Both the position numbers and the translations under genes were made by a program. 5,963 bases of DNA from WTJX01 sp045106295 (GTDB lineage Bacteria; Bacteroidota; Bacteroidia; Cytophagales; JAAEPT01), in contig JBGCEI010000161.1 of NCBI GenBank assembly GCA_045106295.1, positions 1 through 5,963 of the forward strand. The letters are read 5' to 3'. The notes under the pieces were generated by a model. It saw nothing but the letters and a program-made list of their open reading frames with translations, was not told the origin of the DNA and did not search any database. Positions 1-5,963 of this stretch are shown here, piece after piece (positions within the stretch are counted from its first letter, which is position 1; each line of letters opens with the position of its first letter).

Positions 1-105
1 TTCACTTTGCCTGTTACTTTGCACCCCTATCATATTTTATTCAAACCCTGTCTCCCTACAATTACTATAATGTCAACAACAGAGTCGGTTATTCGGAAGT
101 AAGTA

Positions 106-948
106 CTATTTATTATAAGGTGATTCTTCAAACTCACTCCAATTACCCGATTCTAATAGCTCTTTTGCTTTTTGATATCTCCTCAAAGAGTTTTCAGGAC
201 TATCATATAACTTATTCAAATGAAAATTGTCAGGGTTGTTCAATTGTTTGATTGCTTCTTCTAGATAATAACTAGCTGCCTCATCCATACCTTCTTTACT
301 TAAAATCGACGAATACGTATACAAATGTTCTGGATGATTGTAACTAGGGTTTAAGGTACTAATATGCCCAAATTTGTAAACATCACTTTCATTTGTTTTA
401 AATAATAATACTATTAAAATAATTACAACTAATAAGGTTGATTTCGCAATGTTAATTTTTTCCTTTTGTTTAATAAGAAAAATTATTGCAACTATCATTA
501 CTATTGCACCAAGAAGAAATAGAGTTGTTGATCCAGGCCATCTCATCAGTTTAAAACAAAAAAACAAACTACTCATTCCAATGGATAAGAAAAGAAGTGA
601 TTGAGAGGCTTTAATCTTTTTACTAATTGAATATGCTGCGATGCCAATAGAACCAAACATTAATATTGGACTTCCTACTATTATCATTACTGAAGCTCCT
701 GGCCAATGCATGAATTTGAATAAAATACCCGTCATCAATATCATGGATACAGCTATCATTGCAGCTTCTTGCCTATGCTGGCTTTTAACCAAAGCTATTA
801 TCCCATAAATCATTCCAAATAAGAGTAAAATCAGGAAACCAAACATTAATATTGCACTAGCTCCAGGAAATAAAGTCATAGTTTTCCCAACTATTCCTGA
901 TAGTATAAGAAAGAGAGAGAAAAATAAGATATACTTAATTATTTTCAT
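106..948 (-). CDS. Uncharacterised seven-helix membrane protein with three GldL-like hairpin repeats
   Basis: I do not recognise a named function. The 280-residue product has about seven hydrophobic segments (roughly residues 4-20, 30-54, 63-79, 86-106, 116-132, 140-159, 168-184). Basic loops near 55-61, 107-113 and 160-169 suggest a cytoplasmic N-terminus and, by the positive-inside rule, a periplasmic C-terminal tail. A P-G-A/S motif recurs at residues 28-30, 83-85 and 138-140, exactly 55 residues apart, each at the outer end of a helix pair. The second and third copies read KFMHWPGA and KLMRWPGS, which closely resemble the helix-loop-helix at the N-terminus of the Bacteroidota gliding/type IX secretion motor protein GldL. 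GldL has one such hairpin; this protein has three and lacks an obvious GldL cytoplasmic domain. The tail (about 185-280) is hydrophilic and contains a TPR-like helical pair near 208-237. The start is an ATG with no clear Shine-Dalgarno sequence. The gene lies 77 bp after moaD and is probably transcribed separately. A motility role is not implied. Confidence 0.85.
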   Translation of the reverse strand: MKIIKYILFFSLFLILSGIVGKTMTLFPGASAILMFGFLILLLFGMIYGIIALVKSQHRQEAAMIAVSMILMTGILFKFMHWPGASVMIIVGSPILMFGSIGIAAYSISKKIKASQSLLFLSIGMSSLFFCFKLMRWPGSTTLFLLGAIVMIVAIIFLIKQKEKINIAKSTLLVVIILIVLLFKTNESDVYKFGHISTLNPSYNHPEHLYTYSSILSKEGMDEAASYYLEEAIKQLNNPDNFHLNKLYDSPENSLRRYQKAKELLESGNWSEFEESPYNK

Positions 949-971
949 TACAATTTCGTAAGATTAAAGAC

Positions 972-1002
972 ACAAGCTAGATAATATTACTAAGATAACA
1001 AA
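972..1002 (-). promoter_or_regulatory. Candidate Bacteroidota-type promoter for the membrane protein gene
   Basis: On the minus strand a TTTG box (1002-999) is followed after 19 bases by TAGCTTGT (979-972). This approximates the Bacteroidota primary sigma factor consensus TTTG-N19-21-TAnnTTTG, with mismatches in the last two bases of the -7 box. It sits in the only sizeable gap of the gene series and would give a leader of roughly 20 bases before the ATG at 948. The region is very AT-rich, so a chance match is quite possible. Confidence 0.3.
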
Positions 1003-1025
1003 TCTACACCTTTTCCAAACTCTTA

Positions 1026-1271
1026 TCACCCACCACTCGACGGAGGAAGCAAAAACAATTCGACTTGATTTCCTTTTATTTCTTTCTCCAAAGAAACCAT
1101 TTCTTCATCGATAGCAACTCTACAAGTAAGTAACGCTTGCTTAGGTTCAGGTTTATTGGCTATGAGTTGTTCAATTATTTCTTTGACGGTTATCCCTTCA
1201 GGAACAGAAAGAGTTTCTTGACTACTGAAATAGTTTTTTAAGACACCAAATGTATGAATCGTGATTTCCAT
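1026..1271 (-). CDS. moaD: MoaD, molybdopterin synthase sulfur-carrier (small) subunit
   Basis: The product is an 81-residue ubiquitin-fold protein, the normal length for MoaD. It opens with a beta strand (MEITIHTFGVLKNYF), has the 'V-x-E-I-I-x-x-L' helix near residues 29-36, and ends in LLPPSSGG. The PP-x-x-GG tail is typical of MoaD rather than ThiS. In this family the terminal glycine (residue 81) is adenylated by MoeB and converted to a thiocarboxylate, which gives sulfur to cyclic pyranopterin monophosphate in the MoaD-MoaE complex to form molybdopterin in the cytoplasm. The ATG overlaps the moaA stop by one base (TAATG), so the two are probably translationally coupled. Neither moaE nor moeB is in the window, so the partner must be encoded elsewhere. 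A TGA stop ends the gene, unlike the TAA used by the three genes upstream. Confidence 0.94.
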   Translation of the reverse strand: MEITIHTFGVLKNYFSSQETLSVPEGITVKEIIEQLIANKPEPKQALLTCRVAIDEEMVSLEKEIKGNQVELFLLPPSSGG

Positions 1272-2233
1272 TATCCTCCGATGTGTTGCATAGACAACTT
1301 ACTACCTGTGAAGTGAGTTGCTTGCTTTTGGTCTAATGCTTGGACCAATAAACTTTCCATCTCTTGTGGGTTATGAATGGCTTGATGAACATTAAAGCCT
1401 TTTGGATTGCTCAAGCAGCCAAATATATTTCCAAAACTATCTAGACGAAGACGGTTACAATCGTGACAGAATGGGGTACTTGTATTTGATATGATTCCAA
1501 ACGTTTGTCCTTCTTCTGTTAACCAATAATTAGCTGTAGCGCTTTTTTCTCGCTCTATTTTGAAATGGTTTTTCCCAATGGTTTGTAACATCTCTTTTTC
1601 AGAAAAGAAGTACTCATCATACTGATGATTCATATGACCCATCTGCATGAGTTCTAAAAAACGAATAATACAGTCTTTTTCTCGAGCATAATTCATCATT
1701 GGAAGGATTTGACCGTCATTAACTCCTTTCATGACTACCATATTGATTTTCACTTCAATACCAGCTTCCAAAGCTGCATCTATCCCTTTAAATACTTTAG
1801 TTATATTCTTTCTCCTAGTCACTCGAAAGAACACTCCTGGATCAATAGCATCTAATGACACATTGATTTTCTTTACTCCTGCTTGAGCCAACCTTTCAGC
1901 AAACTGATCTAACAAAACACCATTCGTAGTCAACTTAATGTTTTTGACTTGTTGAGCTACTAATTCGGCAAGTAAGTAGTCTATCTTTTTGAATAATAAA
2001 GGTTCTCCTCCTGTTAAACGAATGGTTTCTAGTGGATTTGTTTTGTGAATAGCTGTGATACACTCGATGAGCTCATGTGCATCTAAAGGTATTTCTGTCT
2101 TCTCTCCAATGGTATGAATCTCTGTGGTAGGGTTCTCTTCTACACAGTAGTTACAAGCAAGATTACATGAGTTAGTCAGGCTAACCCTTAGTGTCTTGAA
2201 TTCTCTACCTAAAAAATCCTTAATAGCATTCAT
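1271..2233 (-). CDS. moaA: MoaA, GTP 3',8-cyclase (radical SAM, Moco synthesis step 1)
   Basis: MoaA uses S-adenosylmethionine radical chemistry to convert GTP to 3',8-cyclo-7,8-dihydro-GTP, which MoaC turns into cyclic pyranopterin monophosphate. The 320-residue product has both family signatures. An N-terminal C-x3-C-x2-C (Cys23, 27, 30) binds the SAM-cleaving [4Fe-4S] cluster, and a C-terminal C-x2-C-x13-C (Cys256, 259, 273), containing the NRLRL substrate-binding stretch, binds the second cluster. GGEP lies at 75-78, the VSLDA strand follows further along, and the chain ends in the conserved Gly-Gly. One oddity is that the usual C-M-P after the first cluster is C-V-E, followed by a stretch before the next helix that seems longer than usual. 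The ATG directly abuts the TAA of the upstream rubredoxin gene with no spacer and no clear Shine-Dalgarno sequence, and the gene's end overlaps moaD by one base. Its place in the operon fits supply of Moco to the nitrate reductase. Confidence 0.96.
   Translation of the reverse strand: MNAIKDFLGREFKTLRVSLTNSCNLACNYCVEENPTTEIHTIGEKTEIPLDAHELIECITAIHKTNPLETIRLTGGEPLLFKKIDYLLAELVAQQVKNIKLTTNGVLLDQFAERLAQAGVKKINVSLDAIDPGVFFRVTRRKNITKVFKGIDAALEAGIEVKINMVVMKGVNDGQILPMMNYAREKDCIIRFLELMQMGHMNHQYDEYFFSEKEMLQTIGKNHFKIEREKSATANYWLTEEGQTFGIISNTSTPFCHDCNRLRLDSFGNIFGCLSNPKGFNVHQAIHNPQEMESLLVQALDQKQATHFTGSKLSMQHIGG
1275..1279 (-). promoter_or_regulatory. Possible Shine-Dalgarno site for moaD inside the moaA Gly-Gly codons
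   Basis: The last two sense codons of moaA are GGA GGA, which create a GGAGG box three bases before the moaD ATG (1271-1269). It is the only perfect GGAGG seen at any start in this window. The three-base spacing is shorter than usual, and many Bacteroidota make little use of Shine-Dalgarno pairing, so re-initiation at TAATG may matter more. Confidence 0.4.
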
Positions 2234-3658
2234 TTATGCAATTTCCGAAGAAATAGTGGTTAATGAAAATGCTTCTTTAGGACTTCCGCATAATGGACAG
2301 GTAAAACTAGCAGGCAAACTATCGAATAATGTACCTGGTAAGACTTGTTGTTGTTCTTCTCCGTACTTTGGATCGTAGACTGTTAAACAGTCTTTACATT
2401 GATAGAAGGCTTCTCCTCTAACAACTGTTTCTTCTTTTTTAGCCTTAATTTTTGATTGCTGCCTTTTATAAAAAGTACTACAAACACCTGCTAAAGTTTT
2501 AGGTAATTCTATTTTGGATACTCCTTTTGTATACAAAATATAGGTTCTACTTTGAGTAGTAAAATCATCGGTATGGTATACATTGTATTTGAACCAATTT
2601 AAAAAAGGGAGAATTCGAATGGATTTAATCAACACCGAAGGAAAAATATCTTGCTTCGCACTACCTATTCCAAAAATAAGTCCTTCTGTACGGATGTTTT
2701 TTGTATAAAAATAAGATACAACATAAGCTTTGAGCTTTCTTGCTCTATCGTCAATATCAGCCACTAACCAATTCAATTCAGAATAAGCATGGCCCGTATT
2801 TACATCATATTCTCCTAAAATATGGTTCCAGTCTTTCACTCCATCTTTTGGGATATGCCTAACAATAAATGAGCTCCAAGTCGTTAAATAAATATTTTTA
2901 ATATTCTGTTGCTGACATAGCCATGCAAATTGCTCTAAAAATGCCGTAGGAAACATATTTCTCTTACGAGTAATTCCTAACCAATATACATTGCCTGTAT
3001 TATGCATTCCATCATAACTAGGCATAGTGTGTTTAGGCAGTTCTGGTGCTTTTGTAAAAGCAAGGTGTTGGTATTTGATGTCATCATTTACATAGCGAAC
3101 AAGTTCTTCTTCGTCAGTAATTTTATCTCCAAGGTAAATACCGCCTATTAATTTAGCTACCTGATAAATACTCTGTGTATCTATTTTTACAGGCCATAAA
3201 AACGGTTTACTTTCTGGCGTTAAACACAAATACAGATACCAATAATCTGGATCATCTGATGCGATAAAATTCAATTGATTTCCCATCAATGGGATAATCT
3301 CTTGTTCAGGATCTACTAAACCAATGGACAACTTAGGGTGAATTCTAAACGATTGTATGATATCTAAATACGTACCACTATTTAACCATTTTTTGGTCGT
3401 AAATACATTCACTGCAGGAATAGAGGTAGTAATATTTTGAGAAAGTCCATCTTCCTCTACTTCGATGCCTTCTTCTAATAATTTATTTTTAAAAGTAGAC
3501 GATTTGGAATCACTTACATAAAACAGTAACTCTTGCCGAGCACCGAGGTAAAAATCTTTTACAGCATAAAAAATAGCTAGTTTGACTATTTTCTGAAGTT
3601 CACGGGTTGTAAACCGGCCTCCCTTACTATGTATCCGTATGATTGTATGGTCCTTCAC
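2234..3658 (-). CDS. Nitrite/sulfite-reductase-like scaffold with C-terminal rubredoxin domain
   Basis: The 474-residue protein ends in a complete rubredoxin domain (about 418-465). It has CKDC at 421-424, then YDP-x-x-G, then CPLCG at 454-458. The 30-residue step between the inner cysteines equals that of classical rubredoxins and should bind one Fe(Cys)4; Leu-Thr replaces the usual Gly-Tyr after the second cysteine. The N-terminal 400 residues resemble the two repeated halves of siroheme nitrite/sulfite reductases: ferredoxin-like halves near 5-70 (G-R-F-T-T-R-E-L, then G-A-R-Q) and 222-285 (I-Y-L-T-T-W). Outside rubredoxin the only cysteines are 145, 248 and 393, so the [4Fe-4S]-siroheme ligand motifs are absent and catalysis of nitrite reduction is unlikely. 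I infer an electron-transfer or accessory role for the nitrate reductase encoded six bases upstream. The start is GTG; no in-frame ATG occurs before residue 126, and the upstream frame is closed by that gene's TAA. Only a weak purine-rich stretch precedes it. Confidence 0.82.
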   Translation of the reverse strand: MKDHTIIRIHSKGGRFTTRELQKIVKLAIFYAVKDFYLGARQELLFYVSDSKSSTFKNKLLEEGIEVEEDGLSQNITTSIPAVNVFTTKKWLNSGTYLDIIQSFRIHPKLSIGLVDPEQEIIPLMGNQLNFIASDDPDYWYLYLCLTPESKPFLWPVKIDTQSIYQVAKLIGGIYLGDKITDEEELVRYVNDDIKYQHLAFTKAPELPKHTMPSYDGMHNTGNVYWLGITRKRNMFPTAFLEQFAWLCQQQNIKNIYLTTWSSFIVRHIPKDGVKDWNHILGEYDVNTGHAYSELNWLVADIDDRARKLKAYVVSYFYTKNIRTEGLIFGIGSAKQDIFPSVLIKSIRILPFLNWFKYNVYHTDDFTTQSRTYILYTKGVSKIELPKTLAGVCSTFYKRQQSKIKAKKEETVVRGEAFYQCKDCLTVYDPKYGEEQQQVLPGTLFDSLPASFTCPLCGSPKEAFSLTTISSEIA

Positions 3659-3664
3659 TCTCTT

Positions 3665-5963
3665 TTATTCTGCTAGTTTCACTTTCTCTAAGATCGATAG
3701 TACCTCAGGTTTACAACTTCCACAGCCAGTTCCTGCAGTCGTTTCTTTCATTACCGCATCTAAGGTACAACATCCTTTAGAAATGGCATCATCAATATTA
3801 CCATTTCCTACGTTATTGCACGAACAAACTACTTCTCCTTTTACCTGAACATTTTGTCCAATTCCAGGTCTTAATAACTCATCTCGTTTGCCTTTTAGTT
3901 CTAATTGGTCTTTAATTAATTCTCTAAACTCACCAAATTCAGCCTTATTCCCCATTAGAATAGCTCCTACTAATTTTCCATTTTTGATGATACATTTTTT
4001 GTAATACCTACGGGCAAGATCTTGCATCACTACTACTTCATACCCTTTATCCTCAGGTACTTCTGGAATCCCTAAAGAACAGAGTTGCAAACCCGATACT
4101 TTCAGAATATTCATAGACAAGCTACCTTGATAAATAGCCGTAGCATCACCTTGAATAGCAGCAGCAGCTACGGTTGCTTGTTCTTCAGCTGCAGCGGTAA
4201 TACCCCACATATTTCGATTGAATTCAGCGATTTCACCAATACAATAAATAGATGGATCAGAGCTTTGTAACTGCTCATTAACTACTATTCCTCTATTACA
4301 ATCTAAACCTGCTTCCTGACCAATTCCAATATTTGGTCGTGTACCAATAGCATAGATTAATGCTTTACAGTTTATGTGCTGACCACTTTTCAGCCTAACT
4401 CCTGTAATCCCTTGATCTCCTTCGAACTGACTGATTTCATCATTGAAATACAAATGGACACCTTTGTCTTCTATTTCTTGTCGTAACAATCGAGCAGCAA
4501 TATTATCCAATTGTCTGTCCATTAATCGACTAGAACGTTGGATCAAATGTACGTCTACTCCTATTTGGTTCAATGAGTCTGCTAATTCAAGCCCTAGTAA
4601 TCCACCACCAACTATTACTGCTTCCGTTTGAGGAACCAATAACTGATTCAACCTATCTGCATCTTGTCGGTTTCTAAGCGTGTAAACATGTTCTAAGTGC
4701 CTTGGGTAATTTGGTGGGGTAGCTGCTTTACTACCAGTGGCCAATACTAACTTGTCATAGGAATGAATTTCTCCGTTATTGTCGTTTACTTTTTTATTCA
4801 TTCGATTAATCGAAGTAATCCAAGTTCCTTTTTTAACGGTAATATCTAATTCCTTAAACCGTTCCTCTCTTAGTTTCAATAAAGAAGCCCAATCTCTGTG
4901 TTTACTAATGTACTCTGGTAATAATACTCGGTTATAAAAAGGATGAATCTCTTTACTAAAAACGACTATTTCGTCTTCCTGATTTTGCGTTCTGTACGAT
5001 TCTACAAATTGATTGGCTCCAGCTCCAGCTCCTACAACCACTATCTTTTGTTTCGGTTTTTTGTATCGAATAACTTCTACAGCAGAGAATTTAAAATCTG
5101 GTTGCTTAGAAAAAGGGTCTACTAAGGGGTTGGTTAAGTTATTTGCTCTCCCCAAATCCTTGTGTAATTGTCTACCCCAGTGCATCGGTAAAAAAGCAAC
5201 TCCTTCTCGAATAGTATTGGTGATTTTAGTAACTACTCGTACATTTCCTCTTCTACTTACTACTTCAGCAATATCCCCTTCTTGTAGGCCTCTTGCTAAA
5301 GCATCGTTTGGATGAATTTCTAAGTAGGGTTTGTCAATGTGTTTCTTTAAAGAGTTCACTTTCCCTGTACGAGTCATGGTATGCCATTGATCTCTGATTC
5401 TACCCGTGGTTAATACTAATGGGTAGTTTTCGTCCAGACTTTCTGATTCATTGTGAGAGGCGACACCAAAAAGCTTTGCTTTCTTATTATCTGTATAGAA
5501 TTTATGATCTGTAAATAAGCGTTCTACTCCTTTTGTAGCCCCTTCTGGAAATGGCCATTGCACCGTTCCTTTTTCTCTTAAGTATTTATAAGAAACACCA
5601 CTTACGTCGATGTTCGTGTTTTTTGTTAAGCCTTTGTGTTCATCGTAAATTTCTTCGTAAGACCGGTAATCGAACTGCTTTTTCCAGCCCATTTTATCTG
5701 CAAATTTCCAAAGGATTTCTGCATCAGGCAACGCTTCCCCTGGTGCATCCACTACTTTCTGTACCAAACTGACTCTTCTATCTGAGTTGGTCATGGTTCC
5801 TTCTTTCTCCATGTAACCTGCAGCAGGTAATACCAAATCTGCGAATGGAACCGTATCCGATAAACCTGAAATATCTTGGACCACTACAAATTTTGCTTTT
5901 TTAAGAGCGGCCTCTACTTTTCTAGCATCTGGCAAACTAACTACTGGATTGGTACAAATAATC
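3665..5963 (-). CDS. nasA: Assimilatory nitrate reductase, NasA-FAD reductase-[2Fe-2S] fusion (C-terminal part; 5' end outside window)
   Basis: The frame is open to the right edge (765 codons visible), so the true start lies outside. Residues are numbered from the codon at 5935. Residues 1-295 are the end of a NasA-type Mo-bisMGD catalytic subunit; upstream codons read CTNPVVSLPD, followed by EGTMTNSDRR (45-54), TGRIRDQWHTMTRTGK (177-192) and the DPFSKQPDFK stretch closing the dinucleotide-binding domain. Residues 296-690 are a NirB/NasB-like FAD/NAD(P)H oxidoreductase: FAD-site GAGAGA (302-307), NAD(P)H-site GGGLLGLE (443-450) and a late IGE (566-568) in place of the more common GD, as in NirB. 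Residues 702-756 are a BFD-like [2Fe-2S] domain with C-x-C (704, 706) and C-x2-C (738, 741). The likely path is NAD(P)H to FAD to Fe-S to Mo, reducing nitrate to nitrite in the cytoplasm. There is no siroheme domain, so it is not NirB. The N-terminal [4Fe-4S] and about half the Mo domain are not seen. Confidence 0.93.
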   Translation of the reverse strand, partial: IICTNPVVSLPDARKVEAALKKAKFVVVQDISGLSDTVPFADLVLPAAGYMEKEGTMTNSDRRVSLVQKVVDAPGEALPDAEILWKFADKMGWKKQFDYRSYEEIYDEHKGLTKNTNIDVSGVSYKYLREKGTVQWPFPEGATKGVERLFTDHKFYTDNKKAKLFGVASHNESESLDENYPLVLTTGRIRDQWHTMTRTGKVNSLKKHIDKPYLEIHPNDALARGLQEGDIAEVVSRRGNVRVVTKITNTIREGVAFLPMHWGRQLHKDLGRANNLTNPLVDPFSKQPDFKFSAVEVIRYKKPKQKIVVVGAGAGANQFVESYRTQNQEDEIVVFSKEIHPFYNRVLLPEYISKHRDWASLLKLREERFKELDITVKKGTWITSINRMNKKVNDNNGEIHSYDKLVLATGSKAATPPNYPRHLEHVYTLRNRQDADRLNQLLVPQTEAVIVGGGLLGLELADSLNQIGVDVHLIQRSSRLMDRQLDNIAARLLRQEIEDKGVHLYFNDEISQFEGDQGITGVRLKSGQHINCKALIYAIGTRPNIGIGQEAGLDCNRGIVVNEQLQSSDPSIYCIGEIAEFNRNMWGITAAAEEQATVAAAAIQGDATAIYQGSLSMNILKVSGLQLCSLGIPEVPEDKGYEVVVMQDLARRYYKKCIIKNGKLVGAILMGNKAEFGEFRELIKDQLELKGKRDELLRPGIGQNVQVKGEVVCSCNNVGNGNIDDAISKGCCTLDAVMKETTAGTGCGSCKPEVLSILEKVKLAE

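Noticed and set aside
1..105. Terminator or RNA gene downstream of the membrane protein gene
   Set aside because: No convincing hairpin with a T run, tRNA-like cloverleaf or repeat was found; only a short AGTACT palindrome is visible.
106..948. Calling the membrane protein GldL
   Set aside because: It shares the hairpin motif, but has three copies, a seventh helix and a short, likely periplasmic tail instead of the GldL cytoplasmic domain, and there is no gldK/M/N neighbour in view.
949..1025. Rho-independent terminator after moaD
   Set aside because: Only short, AT-only inverted repeats (such as the TAATATTA palindrome and TAGAT/ATCTA) are present. There is no GC-rich stem followed by a T run on the minus strand.
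2196..2378. 60-codon plus-strand frame across the rubredoxin/moaA junction
   Set aside because: It is antisense to two well-supported genes, and its translation shows only the reverse complement of the rubredoxin cysteine region.
3665..5047. Assignment of the FAD/BFD part as nitrite reductase NirB
   Set aside because: The FAD and BFD domains are NirB-like, but the chain ends right after BFD with no siroheme/[4Fe-4S] half, and it is preceded in frame by a NasA catalytic domain.
5013..5315. 100-codon plus-strand reading frame
   Set aside because: It lies fully opposite the strongly supported nitrate reductase gene, its product has no recognisable motif, and it is explained as a shadow of that gene. 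The same holds for the shorter plus-strand frames at 3639-3848, 4085-4270, 4443-4631, 4943-5125 and 5551-5772.
5933..5935. TTG at 5935 as the start of the nitrate reductase
   Set aside because: The frame stays open to the window edge, and the codons above it read C-T-N-P-V-V-S-L-P-D, a conserved internal stretch of NasA. The TTG is an internal leucine.

Overview
The window looks like a low-GC chromosome segment from a member of the Bacteroidota, probably a flavobacterium-like or cytophaga-like organism. Three things point there: a membrane protein carrying the K-x-M-x-W-P-G-A signature known from the gliding motor protein GldL, start sites that mostly lack Shine-Dalgarno sequences, and a promoter-like TTTG-N19-TAnnTTG arrangement. 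I cannot name a genus. All five genes I can support lie on the minus strand, so transcription runs from the right edge to the left.

From 5963 down to 1026 is a tight four-gene block for nitrate assimilation and molybdenum cofactor (Moco) synthesis. It starts with the C-terminal 765 codons of a large nitrate reductase that runs off the right edge. Its visible part joins the end of a NasA-type molybdopterin catalytic subunit to a NirB/NasB-like FAD/NAD(P)H reductase and a C-terminal BFD-type [2Fe-2S] domain, so donor oxidation and nitrate reduction appear to sit on one chain. Next comes a 474-residue protein with two nitrite/sulfite-reductase-like halves that have no visible cluster or siroheme cysteines, ending in a complete rubredoxin domain. 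Then come moaA (GTP 3',8-cyclase) and moaD (molybdopterin synthase sulfur-carrier subunit), which act in making the Moco the reductase needs. The genes are 6 bp apart, 0 bp apart and overlapping by 1 bp, as expected for one operon. The first three share one reading frame and are separated only by TAA stops.

After a 77-bp gap with a weak promoter candidate lies an unrelated gene (948 down to 106). It encodes a predicted seven-helix membrane protein built from three 55-residue GldL-like hairpin units plus a C-terminal soluble tail. The last 105 bp at the left edge hold no supported gene.

The most interesting points are the fused reductase paired with a probably non-catalytic nitrite-reductase-fold/rubredoxin partner, the shared reading frame, and the triplicated GldL-like module. 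No mobile elements, CRISPR arrays, tRNAs or rRNAs were seen.
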